Part shown: in pieces, positions 52,334 to 64,000 of the stretch
Layout: the number at the start of each line of letters is the position of its first letter
Numbering within the stretch: position 1 is the first letter of the stretch
Assembly (NCBI GenBank): GCA_905182985.1
Contig: CAJJDN010000007.1
Coordinates: forward strand, 460,914 to 524,913
Source: Paramecium sonneborni
Lineage: Eukaryota > Ciliophora > Oligohymenophorea > Peniculida > Parameciidae
Direction of reading: 5' to 3'
DNA: 64,000 nucleotides
Notes under the pieces: generated by a model
What the model was told of the DNA's origin: nothing
Database searches by the model: none
What the model saw: the letters and a program-made list of their open reading frames with translations, nothing else
Made by a program: the position numbers and the translations under genes

Positions 52334-52369
52334 ACATATCAATTTACATAATAAGTTAACTTTATATTA
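51293..52369. repeat. Assembly duplication C, first copy (1,077 bp)
   Basis: Same sequence as 52532-53608, here on both sides of a 162-N gap. Contains the 3' third of the EF-hand/WD gene and 36 bp beyond its stop. Confidence 0.9.
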
Positions 52370-52531
52370 NNNNNNNNNNNNNNNNNNNNNNNNNNNNNNN
52401 NNNNNNNNNNNNNNNNNNNNNNNNNNNNNNNNNNNNNNNNNNNNNNNNNNNNNNNNNNNNNNNNNNNNNNNNNNNNNNNNNNNNNNNNNNNNNNNNNNNN
52501 NNNNNNNNNNNNNNNNNNNNNNNNNNNNNNN
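52370..52531. other. Assembly gap (162 N)
   Basis: Run of N whose flanks are the same 1,077 bp. The estimated gap size is therefore probably wrong; the contigs overlap rather than lie apart. Confidence 0.95.
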
Positions 52532-53572
52532 TCGTAAAGAACCTAGACCCATTGCTCTTAAAAGAAGTGGAACTGAAGAAATATATAATTCTGATCTAAA
52601 TGAAAGAATTGATCTCAAATACACTTAATTATTATTATAATTATAATAAGATGAATAAAATGGATAAATACCTTAAATCTAAGTTTTAGACGAAAAAATT
52701 TCAGATCCTCTTGGATTAACTAAATCTCCTTAAGAAGAATTTAATCCTTTCTTTTATTTAGAAAAAATAGATTAATCTAAATTGACTACTTTAAAGAGTA
52801 ATCCTGAATGGAAATTAGAAATAGGATTCAAAGAATATTATGAAAAATACGAATAAAAAATTAAGACTTTATTTGATTAGGTCAAAGTTAAAGAAAAAGA
52901 AGTACATGAAAAATAAGTTAAATAAGGAATTCATAATAGGCATTTTAAAGTTTAAAACTATTCGACCGATGATGCAAAATAATTTGATTCTAATCATAAA
53001 CCAATATTAAAAGATGACGAAGGAAATAATAATCATTCTCATTAATAAGGCTAATAGTAATTCAATTAAAAACTGAAACCAGAATAAGTACTGTAAAAAC
53101 ACAAAGTTTAATAAAAAGATTAACATTAAATGGCATAAGGAGGAAACCAATAAATTAATTTTGATAGTATAACTAATTAAGGGGAAATTGTTAAAGAACT
53201 AAAATAACAATAGTAAGATTTACAGGAAAACTTGAAACATGGAATCAAAGTAAGTATTTCAACTCCTTAAATTAAATCTATTTAAGTTCCTCCACTTGCA
53301 AAGGCTGGCACCCAGAAAAAGTCTAAAAAAGTTGATCCTCAATTATTTGAAAAATTGTATAGATAAAATTTGAGAAGCAAAGTACTCTTTAACTCAGATC
53401 CTGACGTCTTTTTATCAGAAGTAAGTTATTATATTTAATTTTTAAGGCTGAATGTAATGCTGCATACAAATTGGCTGCTGCATTAGCAAATTATGATATT
53501 ACAGATGAAAGATCATTAAAGTTCGCAGAAATCAAATGCAGATCAAAAGTCAAATTGCCAAGATTATAATGA
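52532..53572 (+). pseudogene. Artefactual 3' fragment of the EF-hand/WD gene
   Basis: Repeats the last roughly 340 codons, the 26-nt intron and the TGA (53570-53572) of the gene at 48704-52333 without visible change. The piece lacks a start codon and any upstream part. An artefact of duplication C. Confidence 0.85.
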
Positions 53573-53771
53573 ACATATCAATTTACATAATAAGTTAACT
53601 TTATATTATTATACAATTAATTTCTTAAATTAAATTTCAATATTAATTTTAAGTTTCAATTTAAAAACTTAATCCTAGTTAATTTAACGTTAAATTACAA
53701 AAAGTCGTCAATTATGTACTAGAATACATTTAAATGTTAAAACATAAATTTAGCATTAAAGTTCTAGAACT

Positions 53772-54018
53772 ATGAATTTATTAGATAATTATTTCAATTA
53801 TAAAAAAGGTCTATTCCAGGAGAAATAAGTATATATATTTTCTTAAGCAGAATAAATCTCTTCAAGAAGTGAAATTTAAGTCAGAGTAATAATATATTTA
53901 AAAATCTTAAAGTGATTAAAAAATAAATATTTTTAATTGGCTAAAAAAAAATAGACAGATCTAAAGATTCTATAAGGTAAAAAATATAAAATATAATTCA
54001 TCTATTAATCTAAATTGA
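53772..54018 (+). CDS. Hypothetical Lys/Gln-rich small protein, about 75 aa
   Basis: ATG 53772, a 19- or 22-nt intron (GTATATAT...TTAAG or TTAAGCAG, both in frame), TGA 54016-54018. The product is basic and unstructured-looking with FNWLKKNRQI in the middle. No family is recognised, and the frame may continue past a further intron. Small size makes it tentative. Confidence 0.35.
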
Positions 54019-54232
54019 TAGCCATTTATTTAGAAAAATAATTTGTTTATAATTAAAATTCCTTAAAATAACTTTGAGATTATATAAAAAATGGTTTCAA
54101 GAATGATGGGAGAATAATAAATGTAATGAATTGGAATTATAACATATTAATTTATATTTAATTAATAAAAAAGATATAAAAGGAAACATAATGATAAAAT
54201 ATATATACATATAATAAACATTATTGTACATA

Positions 54233-55686
54233 TCAATTTCTCAATTATCTTTTAATCTATTGCAGAGTTGGAATGTCCTACACATTTTTCCCATAGTACA
54301 ATAAAGTAGGTTCAGAATTATTTATAAGATTTTTTATGTAATCTTAAAGTTATTATTTAGTAACATTTTAAATTAAGTTTTCATAGAGAGGAACAGCGTT
54401 TTATCCCATCAAAAATGTCTTGTATATATATTTAATAATTTACAGTTTTGATTTATTCTTCTAATCTATCTGCTTATCTTTCTAAATTCAAATTAATTAA
54501 AGTAATAGCTATGTTTCTACCTCTAAGAAATTCTTCATCACTTATTGGTTAACCCAACTTTTTAAATTCATCAATTAAACATGATTATAATTCCTATTTT
54601 GAAGTTGGAGGTCCTTAAACTCTCAATCCAAATATTCCAGCATCAGAAAATACTTAAGATACTCCTGATGCCTCTTCCACAGATTAAATGGTTTGCATTA
54701 AATTAAGAGTTGTTCTTGATCTCATTCCTTTACCAGGACCACCAGTTGACCAGGAACCTATGAGATACAATAAATACTTGAAGATCCTAAGATCTAGTTT
54801 AATATATGTTGAGTAGCCATAGTATCATCATTCCATTTACTACCTTTAAATAAAAGTGCAATATCAAGAGTATCGTTTTTTTCATCATTTAAAGCAAATG
54901 TTTATGATAAGAATTCTGGAGTTGTTTATTTCCTTAATTATCTCTAGAAAACTAAATTATTATTTTAACATTATTACATTATTAATGATTTACTAATTTT
55001 TTTTCTATATACTCTCTAAATTATTCATGACTCCATACTCCTGCATAACCAATTATCATATTTTAACTGGTAAGCATTTATTCTTAAAATCTTGCAAAGT
55101 CTTCCTATTTGGGCAATATTTATGCAGATGTTTTAGCATTTGCTAAAGGATGTTTACCAAAGGCCGCCTTTTTAATAGCTTCATCTACAGTCATCTAAAT
55201 ATACTTAAATAATACCCTTTCTTAAGGAATATTCATTGTATTAAATTAATCTCTAGTTTCTTTTGCTATTCTTTTAGTAGTCAAAGCAAGCTTTAATAAT
55301 ACATCTACAATCATATCAAAATCTTCTTATATGAATTAACATTTCCAATAAGATAATTCTGAGTCATAAGTTTAATCCAGCATGCATCCTGTTCTAAGTG
55401 TTTATTCACTAAATAGCTTATTAACTTACAAATTATCCAAACAATCATTCTCAGATATATGATACATGTGCTAGTTAAGACTAAATAAAGAGCCTGTTTC
55501 TGAAGGCAATTCATTTCTTAACCCTGCTTTAAAACAAATACCAATATCAGAAGCAAAAGGAAAACCAGTTTATTCTGTAAATATTTTTATTCCAGAAGGT
55601 AATTCACTTATCTTTAAAATAGGCTGTTTATCTTTGATGAATTTCATAGATTTTACTGTTGAAAACCCTCTTAGAATTTTATTCAT
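54233..55686 (-). CDS. Mitochondrial processing peptidase alpha subunit-like (M16 family), 460 aa
   Basis: In MPP the alpha subunit helps the beta subunit recognise and cut presequences of imported mitochondrial proteins. The N-terminus MNKILRGFSTVKSMKF looks like a presequence. The M16 core starts with GIKIFTEQTGFPFASDIGICFKAG (written here in parts: SGIKIFTE, FPFASDIG, FKAG). The zinc-binding HxxEH of the catalytic subunit is absent at the expected place, as in alpha subunits. The Gly-rich loop needed for substrate handling is present as STGGPGKGMRSR, and the C-terminal half matches (DAGIFGLRV, LYENLIQ). Introns of 26, 20 and 25 nt give exactly 460 codons. A complex III core protein is the main alternative; the GGPGKGM loop favours MPP alpha. 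Confidence 0.8.
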
Positions 55687-55744
55687 AAATAAATTTGTTT
55701 ATTTTATTATTATAATATTTTCATTGTGCTAAGCCTAATTCAAA

Positions 55745-56310
55745 TCATTTGTTATAATACAATCTAATTATTCTTTTAATTAAGTATTTAATTCTTTAAG
55801 CTTCAATTTCATTTAAATAAACAACTTAGAAAAAGTATCTATATTATATAAAAGATTGTTTTTAATATTCATTTTATATCTAAAATCTAAGCTTTGAATT
55901 CATATTTTTTTATTTCACTTCTCTCAAAAGAGCCATTTTAAATTCATATTTATTCTAAATTATTAATTATAAATTACTATTGCTTCTTAAGTTCAACTAT
56001 CTTACTTCCTAATTATGTTATTTTAAATTATATTAATTTATTGTAAACTTTTATTAATTTTTTAAATCTCCCTAATTTATTAATAAACTTTTTCTCTCTT
56101 CTACTTATTATTTTGGAGAAGTGATCTCATTTAATTTATCCTATTTATCATCTATTTATTTTTCTAATAAGTTTTAAAAACAATCTTTTTAAATTTTTAT
56201 ATGTTATTCAAATTTCTTCACCTATAAATCTCATTTAATCAATTCTTAATTCTATGTTTAATTTTGCTTATTTTATTTAAAACCTTTTTAATCTCAAAAT
56301 TCTTTTTCAC
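55745..56310 (-). CDS. Gln-rich coiled-coil protein, start unresolved
   Basis: An open frame of about 155 codons ends at TGA 55745-55747. It is Gln/Lys/Asn-rich with heptads (EKQIDDKQDKLNEI, VEERKSLL) and a basic end. Upstream, another open frame (about 56270-56410, with SIIKKEYLRVINLESVARSV) probably belongs to the same gene, but I found no convincing intron to join them. The stop is only 59 bp from the MPP-like start. Function not recognised. Confidence 0.4.
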
Positions 56311-56460
56311 AGATCTTGCAACAGATTCTAGATTAATTACTCGAAGATATTCTTTTTTTATAATCGAAATTGCTTCTTTAATAATTAACAGTTCAATATA
56401 TAATCATATATTAATAGGTTTATTTTGTTTCATTTATTATTTTATATAAAAAAATATATA

Positions 56461-57783
56461 TCAGTTCTCGGAATTACATCTTTTTTTTGGTTTTTCATTC
56501 ATTTAACATAAATTAGATAGAGAAACGTTATACTTATGTTTAATCAGTTATTATTCTTTTTTGCCCTAAATGATAAATTATTTAAGTTTTTAAAAATTAT
56601 TTTCTAAAGTAATTTGAGATTTAATCAAAAGTTCGTTTGTACTTTCCAATTCATTGATATATCTATTCATATTTTCCAACTTATTTTCTAATGCTTTATT
56701 TAACAATAATTCATCTTACAATTTTTTTTTACATTCATTTAGATCTTTCGAGAGTGTTTTATTTTAATCTGCAAAAGATGTAAGTTAAATTAATAATTTA
56801 TTAGGACTCACATAGCCATTTTTATTTTATGGAGTCGATGCCTTGTTTTTTTAATAAAATTATTAATCCATTTGTAATACCATATCAAATTAAACTTGTT
56901 ATTCTTCTTATTCTAACTACTTTTCAACTGTCAACTATTATATCTTTTATGCTTTGTCAAGATTTAATTTTGGAATAGGAATTTACAAATTTGGGTTAGT
57001 AGTAATTTTATCTGGCAAAATTTCACCAAAGCTTGATTCATTCAAATTTGGACTTTATTCTATAATTAATTTATTATTCTCTATTTTATCATTCTTAACT
57101 AGCTCTATTAACATTAAAAGCCTTTTAATTTCTTACTTTTACAATCTATTTTCCTCATAATATTAGGCTAACAGTTTACTCATCGATTCTAGTTAATTTT
57201 AATAGGTTAAATATTCTTCTTATATTGATATTGGCTTTTATAACAAAAATTTATACAATTTTAGTTCGAATTCTTTTTTTTTATAGTATACTTTATAATC
57301 TTTCATTTAATTCATTTACTTGTTTATCTTTATTAAGAAGTTAATTTTATAAGTCAACTAACTTAGATGATTTCTCACTTTGAATATCTAAGATTCTTTA
57401 AGAGTTTTCTATTCCTATTTATTATAAAAGTAAATTCTAACAATGATATAATCAAATAACCTATGATCTCAATTCATCCCTTTACTTTATTAAGTCTTCA
57501 TTAAAAGAAAACAATTTACAATTTTCTTCGATCAAATGAGAGAGCATTTGAATTTCACCAATTTCATTATATTCAGTTTTACATACTTCCAAAGTAAATA
57601 ATGGTTCATTGGTTAATGACTGATTTTTATTTAATAGTTGTTTACATTAGTGTTTGTTTGTTCTCTCTATATTTTTAGAATCTATTTATTCATTTAAATT
57701 ATTTGTCTCAACTCTTTATTTTCTTCAGTCAGTATTTTGATTTCTTGCTGCAAAAAATTCAGTTTAGTATCGAAATTACTCAT
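56461..57783 (-). CDS. Coiled-coil protein, 416 aa
   Basis: Not recognised beyond its structure. Coiled-coil segments cover residues about 1-55, 95-200 and 290-400, separated by an Asn/Pro-rich linker with SPNLNESSFGEIL. Three introns of 26, 24 and 22 nt restore the frame; the total is exactly 416 codons. It ends with the basic KPKKRCNSEN. No known centrosomal or kinesin motif is seen. It is head-to-head with the ankyrin gene, 224 bp apart. Confidence 0.68.
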
Positions 57784-58007
57784 AAAAATAATTAATAAAA
57801 GAAAAATTTGTTAATTTTTTTAAATTCAAATGATTTCTTTTTAATACGAACAAAGATTTAGGACAAAAGTACATATAGAAATATTTTAATGATAATATTT
57901 TTATATTCTATTCCTTTAATATTTTCTAAGAGTTATTTAAGGATTTTATTTAAAGGAAAAACTTCATAAATAGTTTCTTGGGTTAAATTGTACTTGATTG
58001 AAAAATA
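57784..58007. other. Divergent intergenic region, 224 bp
   Basis: Short AT-rich gap holding the promoters of the coiled-coil and ankyrin genes. No motif recognised. Confidence 0.4.
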
Positions 58008-59286
58008 ATGAATTTATTTTGTGTATGTACTTGGAGAGATAAACCGAAACAATCCTAATTATGTTCAAATGATAAAAAAGTCAATGTAAAATGAATTAAT
58101 TCAATACAGATTTTATGCCAATTTAGTGGATCCATATTATAATAAAAGTAAACTCATTCAGATCAAAAAAATTTGACCTTTTGGTAACTAAAAAGGAAAA
58201 ATAATACAGTTGAGAAAAACTCTTCATCATAAATTCATACAACAAGAATTTAAACAAGGAGAAATTCTATTATTACCAGATATGAATCTTAAATTAAAAT
58301 TGCAAGAAAATGCAGTTAAACAAACCAAAGTCAGATTTCTAATGTTTTAATAAATAAAAAATAATTTCAAGAAGATTATATTGATGAATATTCTAGACAA
58401 AGATTAAGTAGATTTTTATCAAATTAAGAAATCTCTAATATAATCCATAAAAGAAGTTTATCAAGATAAGATAATTAAATTTATGTTGAGGATGTTGAAA
58501 AAGAAACAGTAACAGCATATATAAAATCTATTCAAAACCAATAAATTAGATTTTAATTTCATTAATCAAATAAATAAATTTTGCCAGAAAAAAAATTAGA
58601 GAATCAAATAAATGATATTATTAATGTGAAATAATCAACCTTCAAATCTGTTTATTAATAAATATAGTATCTTACAAACTTGTAAAGGTAAAAAATAGTA
58701 CCTATTACAAGTCATAAAATGCTTAAATAAAGAACTAAATTAATGAGTTGCACATATAAAATGAGGGAGAGATTCTTAAACATTTTAAAATAAGTTTTAT
58801 TTGTAGCCAAATATATGTGCAGAGTTAATTTTTGGTTTGATTATCCAATCAAATATAATAATAAATTTTATGAATTAATTATAGAAGGAAATTATAATAG
58901 CATTATTTTGACTTTATAAGATGAACCATAACTTGTTCATAGTAGAAATAAAGATGGATAAACCCCATTGTATGTTGCTTGCATTTGTGATAATGCACTT
59001 TTGACAAAATTGTTCATCAAAAATTGCTGTAACATTGAAGCTTTAGATAATAAATAATTATCACCATTATATTATGCATTTAAAGCCAATTCTAATGATT
59101 GTTTTAAAGTAAATAAATTTTTTATTTTTATTATAGATCTTACTTCATTCTAAAGCTAAAACATGGTCCCCACCAGGAGCACCAGGAGGAAAAGTAGATA
59201 AAAATCAGATGAATGTTGCATAAAAAAATTTGTTGATGCATGCTCGCTTAATTTATATATTTACGATTTGGAAAATAAAAAAATGA
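58008..59286 (+). CDS. Ankyrin-repeat protein, 408 aa
   Basis: The first 250 residues are Gln/Lys/Ser-rich and probably disordered. Near residues 270-370 at least two ankyrin repeats are readable: NKDGQTPLYVACICDNALLTK and NKQLSPLYYAFKANSNDCFK (shown in part), followed by a Pro/Gly-rich loop (WSPPGAPGGKVDKNQM). Two introns (24 nt near the start, 28 nt inside the repeats at 59110-59137) give exactly 408 codons plus TGA. The ankyrins imply a protein-binding role; there is no enzymatic domain. Only 15 bp separate its stop from the next start codon on the same strand. Confidence 0.72.
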
Positions 59287-59301
59287 TAATATATATTTAA
59301 A

Positions 59302-61485
59302 ATGAATTTTATCAAGGGTATATTCAATAAAGTTGTAGGAACTTAATAACCTTTAATTGAATAAGAGATATTTGATTTTGTAATTTTAGGAACATGCTTT
59401 AAATAAGATGAAGCTAAATTTACTAAATTGTAATTAAAATTACTATACTTAGATCATCTAATACAGAATTTGTATTCGACAAATTATCAAATGACGAATA
59501 TGATCATATTCTAATTGTTAGATTGAATAGAGCCTCTAAGACTTATAGTAATGTAATTAGTTCAAAAGAAGGAGATTTATATTTTAATATTTCATTTTTT
59601 AAATCAATTCACCATTCATTATTAAATGATGATATAGAAGAGTTTAGTTTAGATTTGATGTATGATTTTTATTATTAATTTAGAGATATTTAAGGTATTA
59701 AATGGAGTTTGAGGATGCATTTTTTAAAGAATACAAAGTCAGACATTTTAAAAATTGAAAATTTTAAATTAAATTTGAGCAAGCTAATTTGGATTCATAA
59801 AAATAAGAAGGCTCTTCCAAAAAATTAAACTGAATTAAATAATTTGTTACCTACAAAATAACCTTCTAAATTAGAGATGCATAATTTAGTTTAATAGAAA
59901 TAAATGAAAAAAACACTTAAAAAAGTGGATAGATCAATATTATCATAAGTAACAGAAAGAAATAGATAAGAAAAAGAAATTATTGGAGATGTTATCAATT
60001 ATTTTTTGCAGCAAGATATTGATTCTATAAAATAAATTTATGCTGGAAAATTATATGTGCTTTATCCAGAATTAGCAGAAGTTAGACTCATAAATCCATT
60101 AGTTATAATGGCTTTAAATATTATATCTAAAACAGAGTGTAGAATGGAATTATATAATTAAGATAGACAATTACTTTTGATTTAATCTTTAAAAGACTTC
60201 ATAAGTTTTGAAGTAGATAAAGATTAGAATTACTTGAGTTGGGTTTATTTTGATGGCTTAAATTCCATAGTAATATATTTCAAATTCGATATTTTGGATG
60301 GAGCCACATCTATGGGTTTTATTTTATAAAAGTCTAGAATTTTTATGAAATAAAAAAAAAATTTATAATTAGATACTTCCACATCTAGTTCATTTAGTTA
60401 AGTTTCAACTGCAACTACAATAAATTTAAATGAGATATAGGACTAATAAATTTAATAGAAAAAATAAAAAAAGTATAAATATTAAGATCATTTAAATACT
60501 CTAAAATAAGGTTTGAAAACAACGTCTACAAAAAAAATTATTCATAATGAAATTGATGATTTAATAATTTTAGAAGATAAAACGATATCATTAATTAAAA
60601 AAAATAAGTCATTTTAAATTAACTAAGAAATTATATTTGATAAAACATATTTTAGCAAAAGTTTGGAGAAATTAGTCCTCTATTAATAATTTTCATAAGA
60701 ATTAAATCTAATAGACTTACAAACCGAAACATAAGAAATGATTAAATTAAATTTTTAGATTGCAGATGTTTGGCATCATGAAAAATAATTCATATTATTA
60801 AGCAATAAATCAGTTTATGTTCTTGACTAAGACAAAGCTATAAAAAAAAGTAATCTAAAAATTTTAATTATATATTAGTTTATGAAATTGATTAAAATTA
60901 GAAGGACAACTATATAATTGTGAGATGTTCAATAAGTGGATCTATAGTTATCGGAACATAATTAGGTCTCTTATGTGTATTTGATAATATTAAAACAATG
61001 AAATAAATCAATATATTTGAAGGATTAGGTGATTAGATTTAAGATATAGCACTAAGTTCAGATGAAAAGTAAAGATGTGTAATAAATTAGATTTATTATT
61101 ATAAATAATTTCTAATATATTTAATACTAATAAATAGTAACAAATAATTAGAACGGTTATTAGTAAAAGTTAGATTTAAAACTATTTCCAATTAAAGTTT
61201 AATTAAATCCTGAAGATTTAATTTTAATGGGAATATTTAATTTTCCAAATTACTAGCATGTTAGAATAGATAAGAATAATAAAGTTATAGCAGCTTAACT
61301 GGAAAATTTACAGGTGATTTGGAATGTTGGATAAATAGTTAATCAGCAACAAAATTCTTATCAAGTATAAAAAAACAATAAATTAGATTTTTATTCTCCC
61401 TGAAGAAATTTTTGATTAATCATATAGAGAGGAAGATTTAATAATTCTTTCAGAATCAAATATATATATAAGAGAATGTGATTGA
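59302..61485 (+). CDS. Probable beta-propeller (WD-like) protein, about 700 aa
   Basis: Function is not recognised. A 23-nt intron near 59435 joins the start (MNFIKGIFNKVVGTQQP) to a long open frame. From about residue 480 the sequence shows repeat-like strands typical of propellers: IADVWHHEKQFILLSNKSVY, IVRCSISGSIVIGTQLGLL and DIALSSDEKQ. Introns of 29 nt and 22 nt are clear near the 3' end, the last one giving the final YIRECD before TGA 61483-61485. One junction around 61080-61190 is unresolved; it must remove a length of 3n+1. With the preceding start only 15 bp from the upstream stop, fusion to the ankyrin gene is conceivable. Confidence 0.6.
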
Positions 61486-61550
61486 TATAATTAAAAATAT
61501 ATAAATAACTGGCATTTACGACAATACTTAGCATACATAAATTAATAATA

Positions 61551-63572
61551 TCAATCTGTAAAAAAATCATTTAAAACTTAATCTAAATTTTAATAATGCT
61601 TTTTAACATCTTCTTCTACTTTTTTAAGAACTTCTTTTTTATTTTCTACTTATTAGGTTTATTATTTTTAAGTTTAAGGTTATTATTTTTATTGTTGATT
61701 TTACTATTGTTATTAAGGCTGCTCAACTTTTTAAGGTACAACTATTATTTCAATCTTCCTTTTCTCGCTTGTGTCTTCATTTAAATATTAAGGTAACTTT
61801 AATCCTGGCATATTTATTCCAACTAAATGTGATAATGATCCTATAGGAAGTTAATTATTTTCTAATAGAGGAGCAGCGCTCTCTTCTTCCTGCACAAAAT
61901 TTTCTTTAAAATCTATACTTTTTGCTAAAGTTCTATAAAGATCTCTAACTAATAGACTTGAATCAAATTTAGCCATAGTCATAATATATTAATGAAGCAA
62001 TTCAATATGTTACTCTTAATGAAGGACTTATAGTTAATGACTAAGTAATAAAATCTATTCAAAATATTTAAAAAATATACTTCATATTTAACGTTTTCAT
62101 GTTACTATTAAAAATTTAATGATAATTTTCTTAAGTTTTCTGCAGCAATTGTAGGTATTTAATCTATTTCTTATCTAAGAAGTTTTATAACAGTAGCTTT
62201 ATATCTAATATCACTAATATCATCAATATTTTATAGACAAATTGCTAAAAGAGGCAATTTACTTTCTTGGGTACTAATTAAATTACAAAAAGAGGCTATT
62301 ACATGATTTTTAGTATCAGAACTACCCGTTTTTAATATATCCAAAAGAGACTTAATTGTTCGTTTAATAAATTTTGGAAATTTAATAGTAGTTTTAGATA
62401 ATAATTTGACAGCTACAGCTACCAATTAAGGTTAATTAGATCTGGCTTAATAAAGTAGTTCTTCTAAAATATTATTAAAGTTATTTTCATCTATCAATAA
62501 GGATAGAATTTCTAATTTAAGTAATTTACAATATAATTTTTCAATCTATAGTATAGTAAGTGCTCTATAATGTTCTTTCAAATATTATGGATATTAGAGA
62601 GCTAATTAATGTAACATTTAAAGAATTATAAATTTGGATTCAGATCCAATATTTAAAAATTTAACAACAGATCTAATTAGTTTCTTAATTCTTGATTCTT
62701 ATGGGAATTATAGATATAATCTAGATATTGCTAAAACTATGCCTGGATAAGGTAATCTTAGAAGGATTTCACATGCATCCAATAATTTTATTAGATCCTT
62801 ATCACCTTATTTGAAATACATGACACTATATTAATACAATATGTGTAGAGCTTTTTCCAAATCAAAATTATTAAAATTAAGTAAATCTTTGATGAGTTAA
62901 AAATAATATTTGTGTAATATTGAAAGATCTCCAGTCATTTTAAAAATTACATAAATAGCATATAATCTAGTCTAATGAGTATCTTTAAGTAGAAAATTGA
63001 CAATATCATTGTAATCATCATGTTATACATCTTCATTACACATATCATGCATTTTAAGAATTGAAATTGCAACACTTCTTCTTACTAATGGATTTTTATC
63101 AGCTTAAATCTTTTTAATTGCTGTAAATAACATAGGTGTAAGTTCTTATATTCTCAAACTTGATAATGTTTTAAGAGCATTTAATTTTATTGATGTATTC
63201 AAATTAGTTAAATCCTTAAAAATTGGAGCTGTAGCTAAAATAAGAACATCTCCTTGAGATTTGCTTGTTCTTGCATTAGGTTAAGCTGCAAACTCACTAA
63301 TCAAAATTTGGCATAATCTCTTTAATTCAAGATCTTCTCTAGGAAGTAAATTAATTATTCTTGAAATATAAAGAGTTAGATCCTTATTTTGCAAATATTG
63401 CTATATTTATAATATATATTTATACCCAATACAAAATTCTGATTGCTTCAACTAAATCTTCAGTGTATTTAGAATTGATGAGTTCAGCAAATTTATTATT
63501 TCTGCTTGAAGAGATGGACAGGGTACCATTTCCAAATGCTTTACCAATTTTATCTGGAAGCACAGAAAGCAT
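61551..63572 (-). CDS. Beta-adaptin-like protein (AP-3 beta type), 656 aa, no ear domain
   Basis: The first 500 residues are ARM/HEAT-type helices of the adaptin N-terminal family, with the characteristic ALKTLSSLRIQELTPMLFTA and PLVRRSVAISILKMHD that match beta-adaptins of AP-3 more than of AP-1/2. AP-3 sorts cargo to lysosome-related organelles. After residue 560 comes a Gln-rich hinge (QPQQQQQNQQQKQQ) and a short helical end; the appendage domain of animal AP-3 beta is missing. Introns of 25 nt near the 5' end and 26 nt near the 3' end give exactly 656 codons. It could also be a COPI or AP-4 beta relative; the adaptin fold itself is sure. Confidence 0.75.
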
Positions 63573-64000
63573 AACACGTAAATTATATTATTTTTAATGT
63601 TGAAAAAATCAAAAATTAAATAAATACATATTATCAAATATCTAGGTTAAATTCTAATTGTTTGAAATGCTTCCTTGATTGTTTCAATAACACTAACTTA
63701 TATATCTTTTGAATTATACAATCAACTTTTTTATTCCTGCAATAGAAAGACAATGTATAGCCATAACATGTTTTAAAATTAATATTAATATTGATTAAGA
63801 ATTTATGAAAATTGGAAATATATTTGTCAATTCTCTCATTATAAATTATATAACTTAAAAAAATTCAAAATTACTTTATGATCAGATGGGAACCTATAGG
63901 AACACATATTTTTTTAGACAAATAAATAAAGAGGAACATAAAAACTCATTAAGGATTATCTAGTCTATCAGAAAAAAAACTAATTGTTAATAAATTATAA
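63573..64000. other. Terminal 430 bp without an assigned gene
   Basis: AT-rich, with a minus-strand open stretch around 63640-63720 (VSVIETIKEAFQTIRI) that might be an upstream exon of the adaptin gene or the end of another gene cut by the window. No TM, repeat or RNA gene seen. Confidence 0.35.

Noticed and set aside
61596..61784. Plus-strand Phe/Leu-rich membrane peptide
   Set aside because: It lies antisense to the Gln-rich hinge and C-terminus of the adaptin-like gene, where Gln/Lys codons read as Leu/Phe in reverse.

Overview
The window reads as a somatic (macronuclear) scaffold of a Paramecium-like ciliate. Three things support this. (1) Reading frames only make sense if TAA and TAG mean glutamine and TGA is the sole stop. 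(2) Genes are cut by very short introns, mostly 19-29 nt and occasionally 34-39, that start GTA and end TAG or AAG; removing them restores frame exactly in more than twenty genes. (3) Gene content includes a trichocyst-matrix-type secretory protein. DNA is strongly AT-rich, genes are packed on both strands, and gaps between them are often under 150 bp.

Layout. 1-3.6 kb: an unrecognised protein and an ABC1/ADCK-like atypical kinase. 3.8-11.4 kb: one 2,520-residue ankyrin-WGR-PARP protein. 11.5-17 kb: an EF-hand protein, a small membrane protein, a PX-BAR sorting nexin and an acidic unknown. 17.4-21 kb: a tandem CCCH zinc-finger protein, a membrane hybrid histidine kinase and a small unknown. 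21-26 kb: a coiled-coil unknown plus an assembly duplication. 26-32.3 kb: a 1,268-residue Gln-rich coiled-coil protein, a small unknown, a trichocyst matrix protein and a divergent small gene. 32.3-47.8 kb: a signalling block with four protein kinases, an R2R3 Myb and an LRR protein; one kinase carries an 850-residue Gln-rich tail encoded by a minisatellite. 48.7-53.6 kb: an EF-hand/WD-repeat protein and its duplicated 3' end. 53.7-63.6 kb: mitochondrial processing peptidase alpha, coiled-coil and ankyrin proteins, a probable beta-propeller protein and an AP-3 beta-like adaptin.

Three segments (1,327, 1,438 and 1,077 bp) occur twice, each pair separated only by N (1, 1 and 162 bases). They look like contig ends that overlap but were never merged, so gene fragments there are artefacts and the true locus is about 3.8 kb shorter. 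No rRNA, tRNA, CRISPR or telomere repeat was seen. There is no sign of an operon or a single pathway; genes are individually transcribed, with membrane traffic (SNX, AP-3, trichocyst), calcium/kinase signalling and cytoskeletal coiled coils as recurring themes. Function calls rest on motifs I could read by eye, not on searches.
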